Part shown: one piece after another, positions 10,646 to 19,442 of the stretch
Numbering within the stretch: position 1 is the first letter of the stretch
Layout: each line of letters opens with the position of its first letter
From: Isoetes engelmannii
Lineage: Eukaryota > Streptophyta > Lycopodiopsida > Isoetales > Isoetaceae
Reading direction: 5' to 3'
DNA: 20,496 bases
NCBI GenBank assembly: GCA_011763485.2
Contig: JAANSK020282490.1
Span: 1 to 20,496, forward strand
Program-made: the position numbers and the translations under genes
Notes under the pieces: model-generated
What the model saw: the letters and a program-made list of their open reading frames with translations, nothing else
Databases searched by the model: none
What the model was told of the DNA's origin: nothing

Positions 10646-12313
10646 CTAAAATATTATGTTCCACCTCCACACCAATAGGGCCAGTATCAACCATGTCCAT
10701 CTCGCACGATTCTGAAGGGAGGTTAGCCATCTGGTCTTGGAAATTGGCAAGGGAGAGCCTCCTTTCTGTTCCACCCTTCCATTGTTTCGACTAGCATTTG
10801 GTGAAGGAGAGCCTCCTCTCTGCTCAACCCCTCCATTATTTTGTTGAGTAACTGACAAGGGAGAGCCTCCTTTCTACTCCACCCTTTCATGCAAATTCTC
10901 AGACTCATTCATGATATGAGAGGCATGTTTACTAGCCTTATTGTGTGCAGTTTTTTCCAAGCTAACTTTTGGCCATCCCTCTTAGGCATTTTCATGATGC
11001 ACCTGAACACTTTTATACCTCTCTTGCATCTCCTGGATCTTCTATAATTTGGCCCTAGCACCCTCATCAAAAAATAGGAGTATGCACAATCCTCTGTGAG
11101 ATAGAGGCTTTGAGCGGCATACGCACACGACGACAGGGGTTGAGCAAATGGATTAGCAATAACAACGACAGTAGCAGCATTAGCAGAAGGGACAAAAGAA
11201 GGTGAAGGGACACAACAAAGGTAGAAGATATAGATGAAGAATGGACCATTGCAGGACAATCTATCTTAGCGCGAAGGTTTGCAAATAGAGCAAGTTAAGG
11301 CAAGAAATCAACAAGTTGAGGGCCATTGAGCAATTGCAAGGAAAACTTCAGAAAGATAGGGCCATTTTTCACGACCACAAAGTCAGGAAGACCACGACTA
11401 GAAGCAAGAGAGATAGAAATTTTAGCTCCATCAACGATAGAATGGATCAGATGAGTACCCAAACCATTAGCAATACTGATAAGAAACTCTGGCAACAAGA
11501 GATTAGGAGGAAGATTAGGAATAGAAAAACCAACATGGCATCTTAAGAGCATGAGTCAAACCAGGAGCAAATCCAGGCAAGTAGGGCTGATACAAAATAT
11601 AATCACTCCACATTGGATCCACGCCATGTGCCACCAGTTGCTCAACAACAGCTGCATCATCAAAAAACAAGAAAAACTTTTTATCCAACATCTTTATAGT
11701 TCGATAAGGTGGTAGGCCTATTCTCTGAAGATGACCAGCCAACCAGTAACCAAACTTCCTGATATCAAGAAATGCTCCAGTATATTGGCCAATTGCAATA
11801 AAGAAATCAAGTTACTAGTACATTTCTTGTGTAAATCATGATTAATTTCAATCACATTGTACCCATACACTTGAACAATGGTCTTGCACACATCAGGCTA
11901 ATAGAGAAGGTAATCGAAGCTCCAATTGAATCTCCTTTTTCCGCAACACACCCAAGAGATTACTGAGATCTTTTTTATTATCTTGAATCATCACATTAAT
12001 AACAGTAGCAATAGGAGCAGCAGGAGAAGTTGACAACAAGTCCTCCTTAATATAATCACTAAAATGCTCTCTCTGCTAGCATTTATTCCAGGATCTGAGG
12101 ACCTCCAAGGAAGTGCCCAAGACTGATCTCTATAAAACTTGGAATAGGGGACGCCGGGGTACCATCCACAGAAGCACCACCACTATTCAAAGCACTTGCA
12201 CTATTTGGTGCATTAGCACAAAAAACTACTGCAGGAAAATCACCTTCTTGGAAGACACTCTCACTAAGTGCCGGAGGGATAACATGCAATGCCAAATTTA
12301 GTCCCTGCACCAC
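10646..12313 (-). pseudogene. LINE A ORF1 remnant (DUF4283 type)
   Basis: Plant L1 ORF1 proteins bind element RNA; the DUF4283 domain resembles an RNA-binding fold. The clearest part is 11742-11515, with AGHLQRIGLPPYRTIKMLDK followed by KFFLFFDDAAVVEQLVAHGV and later MPCWFF. The next frame (11552-11295) carries on with LPPNLLLPEFLISIANGLGT and LPDFVVVKNGPIF. This series of blocks is typical of the DUF4283 region. The expected CCHC knuckle after it is not recognisable. The N-terminal part (12313-11850) can be followed in pieces such as SDYIKEDLLSTSPAAPIATV. Near the C-terminus the frame contains a threefold 18-residue repeat. At least several stops and frame changes interrupt it. It ends a few bases before the ORF2 start. 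Confidence 0.7.
10746..10907 (-). repeat. 54-bp minisatellite, three copies, inside LINE A ORF1
   Basis: Units at 10746-10799, 10800-10853 and 10854-10907 all contain GGAGAGCCTCCT followed by CT(G/A)(C/T)TC and CCC near the middle. The unit is 18 codons long, so it keeps the frame. On the - strand the repeated peptide reads about GGVEQRGGSPSP and GRVEQKGGSPLP. The copies differ at several sites each. It lies at the C-terminal end of ORF1, just before ORF2. Confidence 0.85.
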
Positions 12314-12344
12314 GATGGAAACATACCATTGTACAATCTATCAG

Positions 12345-12403
12345 CAAGCTTATTACTGCTAAGGTTTTTCCTTGAAAACCCTTCGGGGCGGGGGTTTTTT
12401 ATT
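12345..12403 (+). mobile_element. inverted fragment of a LINE B/C-family 3' UTR
   Basis: On the + strand this reads ATTACTGCTAAGGTTTTTCC, then GAAAACCCTTCGGGGCGGGGGTTTTTTAT. It matches the - strand 3' UTRs of LINE B (12569-12527) and LINE C (about 18420-18364), with the shared core of GGTTTTTCC, GAAA, CCTTTCGA-like and GGGTTTTTT. It therefore looks like the 3' end of a third copy lying in the opposite orientation. No coding part of that copy can be read upstream, where LINE A ORF1 begins. It may be a severely 5'-truncated insertion or a rearrangement product. Confidence 0.6.
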
Positions 12404-12412
12404 TCTGAGAGA

Positions 12413-12453
12413 AGAATAGAATAGAATGGAATGGATTGGAATGGAGTAGAATG
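12413..12453. repeat. AATGG/AATAG pentanucleotide microsatellite
   Basis: About eight imperfect copies of AATAG, AATGG, ATTGG and GAGTAG-type words lie between two converging LINE 3' ends. On the - strand this is a TTCTA/TTCCA run placed at the end of LINE B, where a simple-repeat 3' tail would be expected for RTE-like or L2-like LINEs. Confidence 0.75.
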
Positions 12454-12526
12454 TATTTTATCATCCACGGAGACCAATTGGCCTATGCGACCCAAACAAA
12501 GAGAGAACAAAGGATATTACAATCAG

Positions 12527-12569
12527 GATTAAAAAACCCCGGTCTCGAAGGGTTTTCGATAGAAAAATA
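12527..12569 (-). repeat. conserved 3' UTR element of the LINE B/C family
   Basis: On the - strand this reads GAAAACCCTTCGAGACCGGG then GTTTTTTAATCC. The same element occurs at 18364-18408 (-) and 12361-12401 (+). Its arms CGAAAACCC/GGGGTTTT can pair, giving a possible hairpin close to the 3' end. LINE reverse transcriptases of several clades recognise a structured 3' end, so this is a candidate recognition element. Confidence 0.6.
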
Positions 12570-12699
12570 AGCATGTTGATTTACTATATAAGTTTATTGC
12601 AAAATTTAATTGCGGCACCGATGGGCACAACTGAGTCCGTGTATCCATGACCTCCTGAATGTATGTCCCGAGAGATCCCACGGAGTCTGTGTTCAATAG

Positions 12700-14958
12700 C
12701 AGATGCAACGGCTGGTTAGGCATAACCAGGTGAAGATACTGCACTCGGATATGCTCATATGTTGGGCATGCATGTAGAACATGGCATTCATCCTCAATGG
12801 CACCCTGGTAGCAACACTAATACACCTTGTCTTCGCCATCATCTTGTTTCAATGTGGAGGCGATGCGCGCCCATGTGAATAGAAGCTATTAGTCTGCGCT
12901 TCTTCACGGGCAAAGAGATGTGCAGGTGTTGGTGTGGATCTCGTGTGCATTAGCCTGATGCCAATAGTAAGCCATTTTAAAATGTGGCGGAGCTTCCACG
13001 TCCCATAATTATCCAAAGAAAGAAACATCTAGATACTGGCTCAATTCATCGTGCTCCTTCTTTTGTAGACCTGCACACACCTGTATGCCTGGACATTCAT
13101 CATCGAGAGAGCAACTGAGCTTGCTTGTTCTTCCAGTAAGCTTTGAGGCGTAGTGGACCCATTGCTACGATTAAAGCTATATTGGACAAGCGGGCATTGC
13201 CCATTTGAACCATCTTCTGGAAAAAAAGGATATGGCAGCCCAATGCTGCCCTCTGGAGGGGTAGGAAATCCATTTCTTACAGCAGGATCTGATATGGGAC
13301 CGTGGACTTTACCCCAAGTACTTGTGCCAAGAAAGCCTTCTGTACCTATTTCAGGTTGTTCCAGGTGGCGGGGGAGATGACCGTTCCCCACACTTCGACC
13401 CCGTATAGGAGAACGAGCTCAACCACTGAACATGCATGATTGATGACCCTAGATATACAGCTCTGCTTGATGGTTGTTGTTTTGCATGGCAAATAGTGCT
13501 TTCCAGCTTGCTGTAATACGCAACTTGATGTAAGTATCCCAATGCGTGGTGGTAGGGACTCAATGCCCAAATACATGTAAGTGGGAGCTACTTCTACTTT
13601 CTGTCTCTGATACGTGAAGGAAGAGGACCTTGGAAGACGTGAAGATGACATGAGTAGGAACTAGTTGGCCAAGTTAACCCGTATATCTGTAAATTGGCAA
13701 AAAGTATCGAGAGTGTTCAGGTGGCGTTGTATGTCTTGTAGGGTGTTGGCCAGAAGGCCCGCGTCGTCAGCAGATATGAGTTGCCGGATCATGTGTCATG
13801 TGGTGCATGATTGGTACACCCATCCCTTTGGGCTCAGCAATCTGCAAGTCAATTAAGGTTCCGAGCCGCTGCGATCTGTCCCACAACTTGTCCCGAGGGA
13901 CCGTGTTAAAAGTCTTCGTGGATTCAACGAAGCAATAGTCTAGGTCCTGCCAGTGGTTCCTGCTGTCCTCAATCAGGGTTCTTAGAGTGAAGATGTGGTC
14001 AATGGTGGAGTGTCCAGGCCAAAAACCTGATTGGATTAGAGCATGCACATTCGAGTCTTCTGCCCATATCGTCATCCGCTGCTCAAGTATGGTAGCCAAG
14101 ATTTTTGCAAAGAGGGAACTGACCATGATAGTGCCATAGTTGATCGGGCACTGAGGGTCACTGGCTTTGCATATGGAGACTACTATGCTACATGTCCACT
14201 GCAGAAGGAAGCCTTCTTGCAGCGCTCTATTGAATAGTGATGTCAGGACCGGCATCATCGGAGCCCCTCCCATTTGAGAAGCTCCGCCTGCATGCCATCC
14301 AAGTCTGCTGGCTTTCTGTTAGAGAGGCGCCGGGGGTCCATAATAACATCTGCCTCTATGATGACTAGTGCCAGTCCCGTTTGTGGGGGAACTGGTGGTC
14401 CAACCGTCTAATGGAACATAAAGACGCTGCAAGTATTGGACCCATTGCTATGAAGTGATGTTCCCTATAGGTTGTTGTGGCTGTCTCAGTACTCTTCTCT
14501 ATAATGTCTTGGGATGACATTCTAGGAGGTAGAACATCTGCTGCTGGAGTTCTGCGAGGTAGATCACCTTCTTGTTCTTGAGGAACCTGTGGTGCTTGGC
14601 GATGGCATGTGGATGTAAAGTGGGTTCAGTGACCTGGTGCTTGAATTCCCGACATTTATCATCAAACCAACGGTTATGGGAGAAGGTGGTGTCCCTGCTA
14701 TGCCTATGAGAGTGACTTGTGCAGAAGCAAGTGTCCGCAGCAGTCATGAGGACCTGAGTCAACTAGGCAGTCTGTTGCACAGTGTGGGAAGCTACAATAT
14801 GCCGTCCAGGTCATGCTCAACCATCTGGGCATAGGTCTTTGCATGTTCATAGTCCAGACGTAGCTGGGGCATCCGAGGTGTTGAGGCAATGGGTGCTTGG
14901 CAAGAGGGTTCGCATCGATGAACCTTACAAAGCATGTGAGTGGTCGAGAGGGGGATTT
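12700..14958 (-). pseudogene. LINE B ORF2 remnant: linker, reverse transcriptase, Cys/His C-terminus
   Basis: The linker can be read at 14762-14499, for example DTTFSHNRWFDDKCREFKHQ. The reverse transcriptase finger and palm are in the 168-residue piece 14273-13767, with LTSLFNRALQEG, INYGTIMVSSLFAKILATIL, SGFWPGHSTIDHIFTLRTLI and VPRDKLW. Catalytic block A reads FVESTKTFNTV where FVDFKKAFDTV is expected, so both Asp positions are changed to Glu and Asn. Block C survives as SADDAGLLA (about 13775-13748) in another frame. Only about 57 residues separate A and C instead of about 110, and the RQGCPLSP block B is absent, so an internal deletion is likely. The thumb follows (13651-13346, with YLGIES and LLYGVEVWG). 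The end carries HMGAHRLHIET and CCYQGAIEDECHVLHACP (12816-12763), a zinc-binding motif. Confidence 0.85.
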
Positions 14959-14963
14959 TTACT

Positions 14964-15130
14964 TGGTATTGTCGTACATATATGTAAGGCTCTATTTAAG
15001 TTTTATTAGCTTTAATTGTATATTTAAGGGAAGGGGTATATTAGCGTATTGAGGGAAGGGGGGGTGCCTTGGTAGGCATCCTTATAAGGGGGGTTCTGTC
15101 CAACTTCAAGAACTCATATGATATATACCA
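14964..15130. mobile_element. solo-LTR-like insert inside LINE B
   Basis: A 167-bp block with no LINE coding sense interrupts ORF2. It starts TGGTATTGTC and ends ATATATACCA, so it has TG..CA ends within a six-base inverted terminal repeat TGGTAT/ATACCA. It is flanked by near-identical five-base direct repeats (TTACT at 14959-14963, TCACT at 15131-15135). TG..CA ends plus a five-base duplication are the mark of an LTR retrotransposon integration, so I read it as a solo LTR of a small or miniature (TRIM-like) element, younger than LINE B. Size alone also allows a MITE. No internal region is present. Confidence 0.6.
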
Positions 15131-15135
15131 TCACT

Positions 15136-15965
15136 ATAAAGGTGAACCTCCTCCCCCCGGGTGCTCGGGTGACCTGCAAGGCTACTTGCAAGGGCTGGTG
15201 ATCTGAGTCCACTTCTTCGTCCTGACTTTGTTTTCCAATGTCAAGATGTGCAATGAAATGCAGATGTTGTTCCTATGCCAGCACATAATTAACCACACTG
15301 CATCCACCCCCTAGTTCTCCTGTCGACAAGTGTACATGTTGGAGGATGGCTACTATGCGAGGCCATTGCAAATAACCAAGTCGAAGATGATGTAGCTAGA
15401 GCAACCGTTTGCCATATCACGTACATGATTGTCATGTGATGTCCTTGGGTAAACCACATCTGCGGGGTTTAGATGCAACACATCCTCTGCAAGGATATTC
15501 TCTGCAATTGTACAAGCATTGAAATCTCTAAGCAACATAATCTTTGCCCAGTTGTTTGTGCTGATGTATGTTATCATATAGATTGACATAGAGCTCCAGC
15601 CTGTCATCCGAGTGAGTACTATAGAAGTTGCTATCGGCATGTGGAAAATAGCATGCTGCCACAAAGAGAGGGGTGCAATCGTTGTGTTGCATGTGCACCC
15701 ACATGTAGCGATTGTGTCGATCTGGCTAGTGTAGGGAGATTGACTTTGCCAATGTTGTGCCGTAGTGGCAGGCACCACCACCATGACCATGTTTGCCTGT
15801 GCACTCGTTGAACATTGAGACATGCATATAGCCGGAAAGGTCTGGCAGTCTCTGCATGGCGTGCTCCCATATTTCCATGAGGAATATGACATCCATATCC
15901 GGTGCGATGGAGTTGAGACTCTGGCCTTTCTGCCAAGAAAAGCCTCGACAATTCTGGGACACCAT
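15136..15965 (-). pseudogene. LINE B ORF2 endonuclease remnant (exonuclease-endonuclease-phosphatase fold)
   Basis: The domain nicks chromosomal DNA to prime reverse transcription. It opens at 15965 with MVSQNCRGFSWQKGQSL, and MDVIFLMEIWEH carries the catalytic Glu. It continues with CTPLFVAACYFPHADSNFYS, then RDFNACTIAEN (about 15530-15500, matching GDFNART), and ends with CSVVNYVLA and SDHQPLQVAL (about 15290-15180), where SDH is the last catalytic block. The blocks lie in different frames, and stops occur between them. The solo-LTR-like insert at 14964-15130 lies just after the SDH block, so the endonuclease-to-linker transition of ORF2 is interrupted. Confidence 0.75.
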
Positions 15966-16169
15966 CTGGAGGCACGTTTCCTATTCATCAGTGTTCCATG
16001 AAGATATGCCAAGACGTGCAGCGGCTTCACTGGGGACAGTGTGCAGAGCCATAATAAGAACAATTGAGGTGGCAGGAGTAGGCTTTGTCGCACGAGCAAC
16101 ATAAGACATGGCAGCTCCTACAGTGTTAACATAGTGGCTGGGTGTGACAGTGGCACGAGACACCATCTC

Positions 16170-17590
16170 TATGAATTCCCCATGTGCCGGTCAGAAGACT
16201 CTCATCCGACCTTAGACTAGCTCTGCAACGCCCCCATTGCGGCGGGTGTCCCTGACCCAAAACAATTCTCGCCATGTAACTCCTGAGTCCGCGACTGTGA
16301 ATGTGAGATGTGTGGCTGTTCAGGGCATTCTGCGCCAAGGCATCTTGCCCATGCAATGCGGATTGGTGTCTGAAGTGTCATGCAAGAGATGATGAAATTC
16401 TGGAGGCATCCAATCCATTGTTCTTCTGCTTCTTCTAGAAGTCCACGCACCACCATATTGTGGCGCCTTTGTCTCCATTCTTGGGACTCGACCATATTAG
16501 CTACGCCATCATGTGATGGTTATGGTTTGTGAGGTGATGGTCGTGTGATGCAGGTCGAGAGTCACGCAAGCCCGGGAATCATGTGGGGGCATCCCATGTC
16601 TGGAAAGGTCGGTGTCTAGCAGGTTGGTGTCTAGCAGGCCACTGTCCAGATAAAGCCAAAACATGAGGTGGATGTAGTGGCATCTGTGTAGGGCCTGTCG
16701 GGTGTTGGGCCACCTTGACCCCTTGCAACTGGGAATCCAGATTCCACGAGTGTTTCCCAGTGTTTCCCTGTTTTTCCAACGTGCTCGCGCAATGTTGCAC
16801 CAAGGCATGAGCTTCTGCATGGAGGCCCTTTTCCTGCTGAGCGACTGTGGTTCACAGGCCACACACTTCCTTGTCCTGCACAGCTACCCTATAGTCCAAC
16901 CCCTAGAATTTGGAGACCATATCTGCACTCCTAGCAGATTTGGTGTCATTCAGACTACATATCTTGGTCTCAAGCACTCTAATCTGGTCCAGCTCCGTGC
17001 ACAGTTGGGGGAGGAGTGTCCAAGTCTCCTCTTCAAAATCTTGTCTGGCGTGAACCATGGCATCCATGCTGGAGGATAGGCCGTCCACAGAAGTCTGGAG
17101 GGCAGCAAGTCTTACCCTATCATGTTGGCAGTCAGAGTGTACTAGGCAGAGCCAGTTTTCAAGATGTTCCACTTGGGTCTCCAGGGTAGACACTCGCTGC
17201 TTTTCTGCTGCCAGTTGCCGCTTCAGCAATTTGGGCGTGGAGGCATGGAGCTCCTCTCCCAAACTTGCGACTCGAGTTGTATTGCCCTCTGCCATTGCTT
17301 GAACATGCTCCAAGCACTCTTCAGAGGTCTGAACTGGCGACGTTGATGCACCGGTGTGGATGGCTGCCAAGCTAGAGTGTCTGGCATATGCCTGGGGGGC
17401 CATGTATGTTGCACAGGTCTTTGCTCAAGCCTTTTTTTCTACGTGGATCTGTCAATCTTCCCCATGGTGTCCATTTTGCGGGTGAGGATGTTATCTACGA
17501 GCTCCTCCATGAAGAGTCTAGCCACCACGTCTGCCCTAGGCAGGGGTCGTGTATGTCAACTCCATCCACATGCATGTCCATTGGCTAGGG
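16170..17590 (-). pseudogene. LINE B ORF1 remnant: coiled coil plus RRM-like domain
   Basis: ORF1 proteins of this kind bind element RNA as trimers. The N-terminus can be read near 17540-17440 as DVVARLFMEELVDNILTRKM followed by DTMGKIDRST, then a stop. The main open piece (17403-16903, 166 residues) is a strong heptad-type coiled coil, with stretches such as LEHVQAM, VSTLETQVEHLENWL and LCTELDQIRVLETKI. A second helical, Gln-rich part follows to about 16550. The C-terminal piece (16495-16217) contains RRHNMVVRGLLEEAEEQW and later IAWARCLG, which matches the opening and the AHR-LG block of the L1-type ORF1p RRM domain. The start codon is uncertain: ATGs at about 17585 and 17510 are both possible. 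Several frame changes separate the pieces. Confidence 0.7.
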
Positions 17591-17702
17591 TAGGCGTGCA
17601 TGGGGCCCTTCCAGTTTCTCTACACTGGGGTTGCCATGGGAGGGGGCTTGTTTTTTTGGGGAGGGGGGGGGTGGAGTGGTGCTCGGTGGAAAGAGGTGTA
17701 AT

Positions 17703-18020
17703 GAGGCAAGGAGCTAGGGTGTTGTGCTCTAGGGGAGTTTGGAGCTTTTAAATTGGATTTGGAAAGGACAAAATCTAGGGGAATGCAACATATAGGGGTA
17801 GTGAGGCAAGGGGCTAGGTTGTTGCGCTCTAGGGGATTTAGGAGCTTTTAAAATGGATTTGGGAGGTGCAAAATCTGGGGAAGCGCAACATATAGGGTTA
17901 ATGAGGCAAAGAGCTAGCGTGTTGCGCTCTAGGGGAGTTTAGTGCTTTTAAAGGGATTTGGGAAAGGTGAAATCTAGGGGAGCGGAACATATATGAGTAG
18001 TGATGCAAGGAGGCAAGGCG
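17703..18020 (-). repeat. tandem ~100-bp units at the 5' end of LINE B (promoter-monomer-like)
   Basis: Three adjacent units at 17703-17802, 17803-17902 and 17903-18001 (100, 100 and 99 bases), then a partial fourth from 18002. All start GAGGCAA-like and share GCTCTAGGGGA, AGCTTTTAAA-like, GGATTTGG and AACATATA-GGG in order. The array lies directly upstream of ORF1 of LINE B in the element's sense. This placement recalls the promoter monomers of rodent L1 5' UTRs. Each unit contains a TATATGTT word on the - strand. A promoter role is inference from position only; it could also be a host satellite next to the insertion. Confidence 0.75.
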
Positions 18021-18029
18021 CGAGGGCGG

Positions 18030-18363
18030 AGGCGCTAGCACAAACACAGTGAGAAAATGGAAGAGCAAATTCTTTTCCGATTTCATTGCTAAGTAACATA
18101 ATGGCAGTATATTGGATTGCAAACCCTAGAAAGATTATCCAAATCTTTTCTCATCCTATACAAAAAAAATGTGTTGCCCAAGGGTATGCACATTCGTAGT
18201 GCATAAATAGCATCAACAAATACTCTTAGGGGTTTTTTACTAGCACTTGTGTATATGTATCCAAAAAATACGCAAGCATATGCTTAAAATAGATTTTTAA
18301 ATGCCCATGAAAACCAAGAGGTCATGGGACCTATACAATAGGCTAGTACAACCATTACTACTA
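18030..18363. other. spacer between LINE B and LINE C, no gene seen
   Basis: AT-rich DNA. The part from about 18300 to 18363 may still be 3' UTR and tail of LINE C, because the piece reading GGTCATGGGACC on the + strand resembles the 3' UTR of LINE B at about 12480. No coding sequence or element end is recognisable in the rest. Confidence 0.45.
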
Positions 18364-18990
18364 GGATTAAAAAAACCCTACTTCGAAAGGCTTTCGAGGG
18401 AAAAACCTTTGCGGCAATGATGATACAAGACAATAAAAAAACATGCGTAGAGCGTGACTACTGAGGGCTCAGCAATTGAAGACGCTCATCTAGAACTTCA
18501 ACTATGTATAATGCCAAGTCATGCACGTACGATACTGTGAGAAGTTGTGGGAGCATGGTATGAAATGCTAAGGTTAAATAGCGATTCCTGACCATCTTAA
18601 AAGCGGGCACCTTAGAAGATTATGGTGTTCATCTTCAATAACATGTAACTAGCAACATACACATAATCTCGCTTCTCGCAATAATTGTGGATGCTCCCTG
18701 TCTCAATCCGAAGCTTGTGAGACCCAATGCGAACTGATGCAATAGCTACAAGTTCTTTCCTAGACAAGGGAGCAAGCAAATAAGCTTGTGGTCCTGGTGC
18801 CAAAGTGGGATTTATATGTGCATGGTAGTAACCAGGTTTAACATGGGCCAAGGTAACTACACCCCATATCTTTGGAGAAAAACAACTAGCGTGATATTGT
18901 TCCTAAAGCTCAGGATCAGAACTAGCAAGCATCATGCAGTGATTAGGTTGCATAGACCAGTGGGCAAACCAAATTTCGAGAATTTAAGCT
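18364..18990 (-). mobile_element. LINE C: 5'-truncated LINE of the LINE B family
   Basis: Only the C-terminal end of ORF2 and the 3' UTR are present. On the - strand ELVAIASVRIGSHKLRIETG (about 18755-18690) matches the block before the zinc motif in LINE B (HMGAHRLHIET). After it, in another frame, FKMVRNRYLTLAFHTMLPQL and HDLALYIVEVLDERLQL align with the LINE B end (PTYEHIRVQYLHLVMP, LGTYIQEVMD). The Cys/His motif itself is badly eroded. The 3' UTR carries the family motif GGTTTTTCCC, CGAAAG, CCTTTCGA, GGGTTTTTTTAATCC. Upstream it fades by about 18990, typical of 5' truncation during insertion. Several stops and frameshifts. Confidence 0.75.
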
Positions 18991-19080
18991 GTTAGTGTGG
19001 CACAGCCCCGTCAGCTACTCAAATTAAAAGAGATACCACAATTATGATAGACATTGCGGATCTCCAAAAAAGCCGGGCCA

Positions 19081-19102
19081 TTTGAAATTTGAAATTTGAA
19101 AA
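19081..19102. repeat. TTTGAAA heptanucleotide repeat, three copies
   Basis: Three perfect direct copies of TTTGAAA lie just upstream of LINE D ORF1. They could be part of its 5' UTR or a chance microsatellite. Confidence 0.8.
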
Positions 19103-19157
19103 TTAACGGAAAAGTCGAAGAAAGTAATATAAAGAGAACATAGCGGTAAGGGGATAG

Positions 19158-19442
19158 GAGGCATCAGGCGAGAACGAATCGCATATAGCAGATGAATCAA
19201 GGGTTCCAGAGAAAGCAAGTTCAGAAATGGAAGATCCTGCATCCATTGAAGGGATTGTAAAGGGGTTGGCAAGAATGGCTAGACAACAGGAGGTCCTGAT
19301 GTCAAAGATGGATAATGTGATAGAGCTAAAGGAGACAATATCCTTGTAGACGGAGGAAATAGCCAATCTAAAGGATCAAGTGGGGGCCTCTGAAAAAGTG
19401 GCAGAAGTAGACAAAGCCATGGCCAATCCATTAGCGAAATGA
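19158..19442 (+). pseudogene. LINE D ORF1 remnant, acidic coiled-coil protein
   Basis: In one frame the sequence reads EASGENESHIADESRVPEKA, then MEDPASIEGIVKGLARMARQ, QEVLMSKMDNVIELKE, a TAG at 19347-19349, and TEEIANLKDQVGASEKVAEV before a TGA at 19440-19442. The pattern of Ile/Leu/Val every three to four residues with many Glu and Lys suggests a coiled coil, as in LINE ORF1 proteins. After a frame change a strongly basic, Lys/Arg-rich stretch (about 19470-19630, with SRRLGRSKRKR) leads into the endonuclease. An in-frame TAG at 19155-19157 precedes the readable part, so the true start is lost or lies in another frame. Confidence 0.55.

Larger units (their letters stand above)
7030..12313 (-). 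mobile_element. LINE A: degenerate L1-type non-LTR retrotransposon with DUF4283 ORF1
   Basis: A long, nearly full-length LINE read on the - strand, with the order ORF1 (12313 to 10646), then ORF2 with endonuclease, reverse transcriptase, C-terminal region and zinc finger (10641 to 7162), then a short 3' UTR with an AATAAA signal at 7035-7030. The combination of a DUF4283-like ORF1 and a zf-RVT C-terminus is the standard plant L1 architecture. The coding frame is broken many times by stops and frameshifts, and the reverse transcriptase active site is damaged, so the copy is dead. Total length of about 5.3 kb fits a plant L1. No clear poly(A) tail or target-site duplication is visible, which suggests age. 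The 5' limit is uncertain because the element meets other LINE-derived DNA near 12345. Confidence 0.85.
12404..18020 (-). mobile_element. LINE B: near full-length degenerate LINE with RRM-type ORF1 and 5' tandem monomers
   Basis: A LINE of a different lineage from LINE A. On the - strand it shows a 5' repeat array (18020-17703), ORF1 with coiled coil and RRM-like part (about 17590-16170), ORF2 endonuclease (about 15965-15136), linker and reverse transcriptase (14960-13350), Cys/His C-terminus (12816-12763), a 3' UTR with the GGTTTTTTAATCC motif, and a simple-repeat tail. The reverse transcriptase words, such as FWPGHSTIDHIFTLRTLIED and VPRDKLW, resemble LINEs I recall from mosses, lycophytes and ferns; I do not assign a clade firmly. 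It is richer in G and C than its flanks. A solo-LTR-like insert splits ORF2. Numerous stops and frameshifts and an internal deletion make it inactive. Confidence 0.85.

Noticed and set aside
11067-11249. Leu/Ser-rich - strand frame resembling a signal peptide or membrane segment
   Set aside because: It is an alternative frame of the low-complexity part of LINE A ORF1; the hydrophobicity follows from the CTG/CTA-rich sequence.
13748-13775. ADD motif as evidence for an LTR retroelement or virus reverse transcriptase
   Set aside because: The surrounding order (AP-type endonuclease upstream, STIDHIFTLR, Cys/His end, no protease, RNase H or integrase) is that of a LINE.
15856-16104. 82-residue + strand open frame
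   Set aside because: Antisense shadow of the LINE B endonuclease start.
17356-17751. 131-residue + strand open frame
   Set aside because: Antisense to the 5' end and ORF1 of LINE B, where the - strand has a coiled coil and recognisable order. Gly/Val-rich by composition.
17703-18020. CRISPR-like array
   Set aside because: Units are directly adjacent without unique spacers, and the genome is eukaryotic.
17898-18122. 74-residue - strand open frame across the 100-bp units
   Set aside because: Its sequence is just translated tandem repeat and does not continue in phase over all units (one unit is 99 bases).
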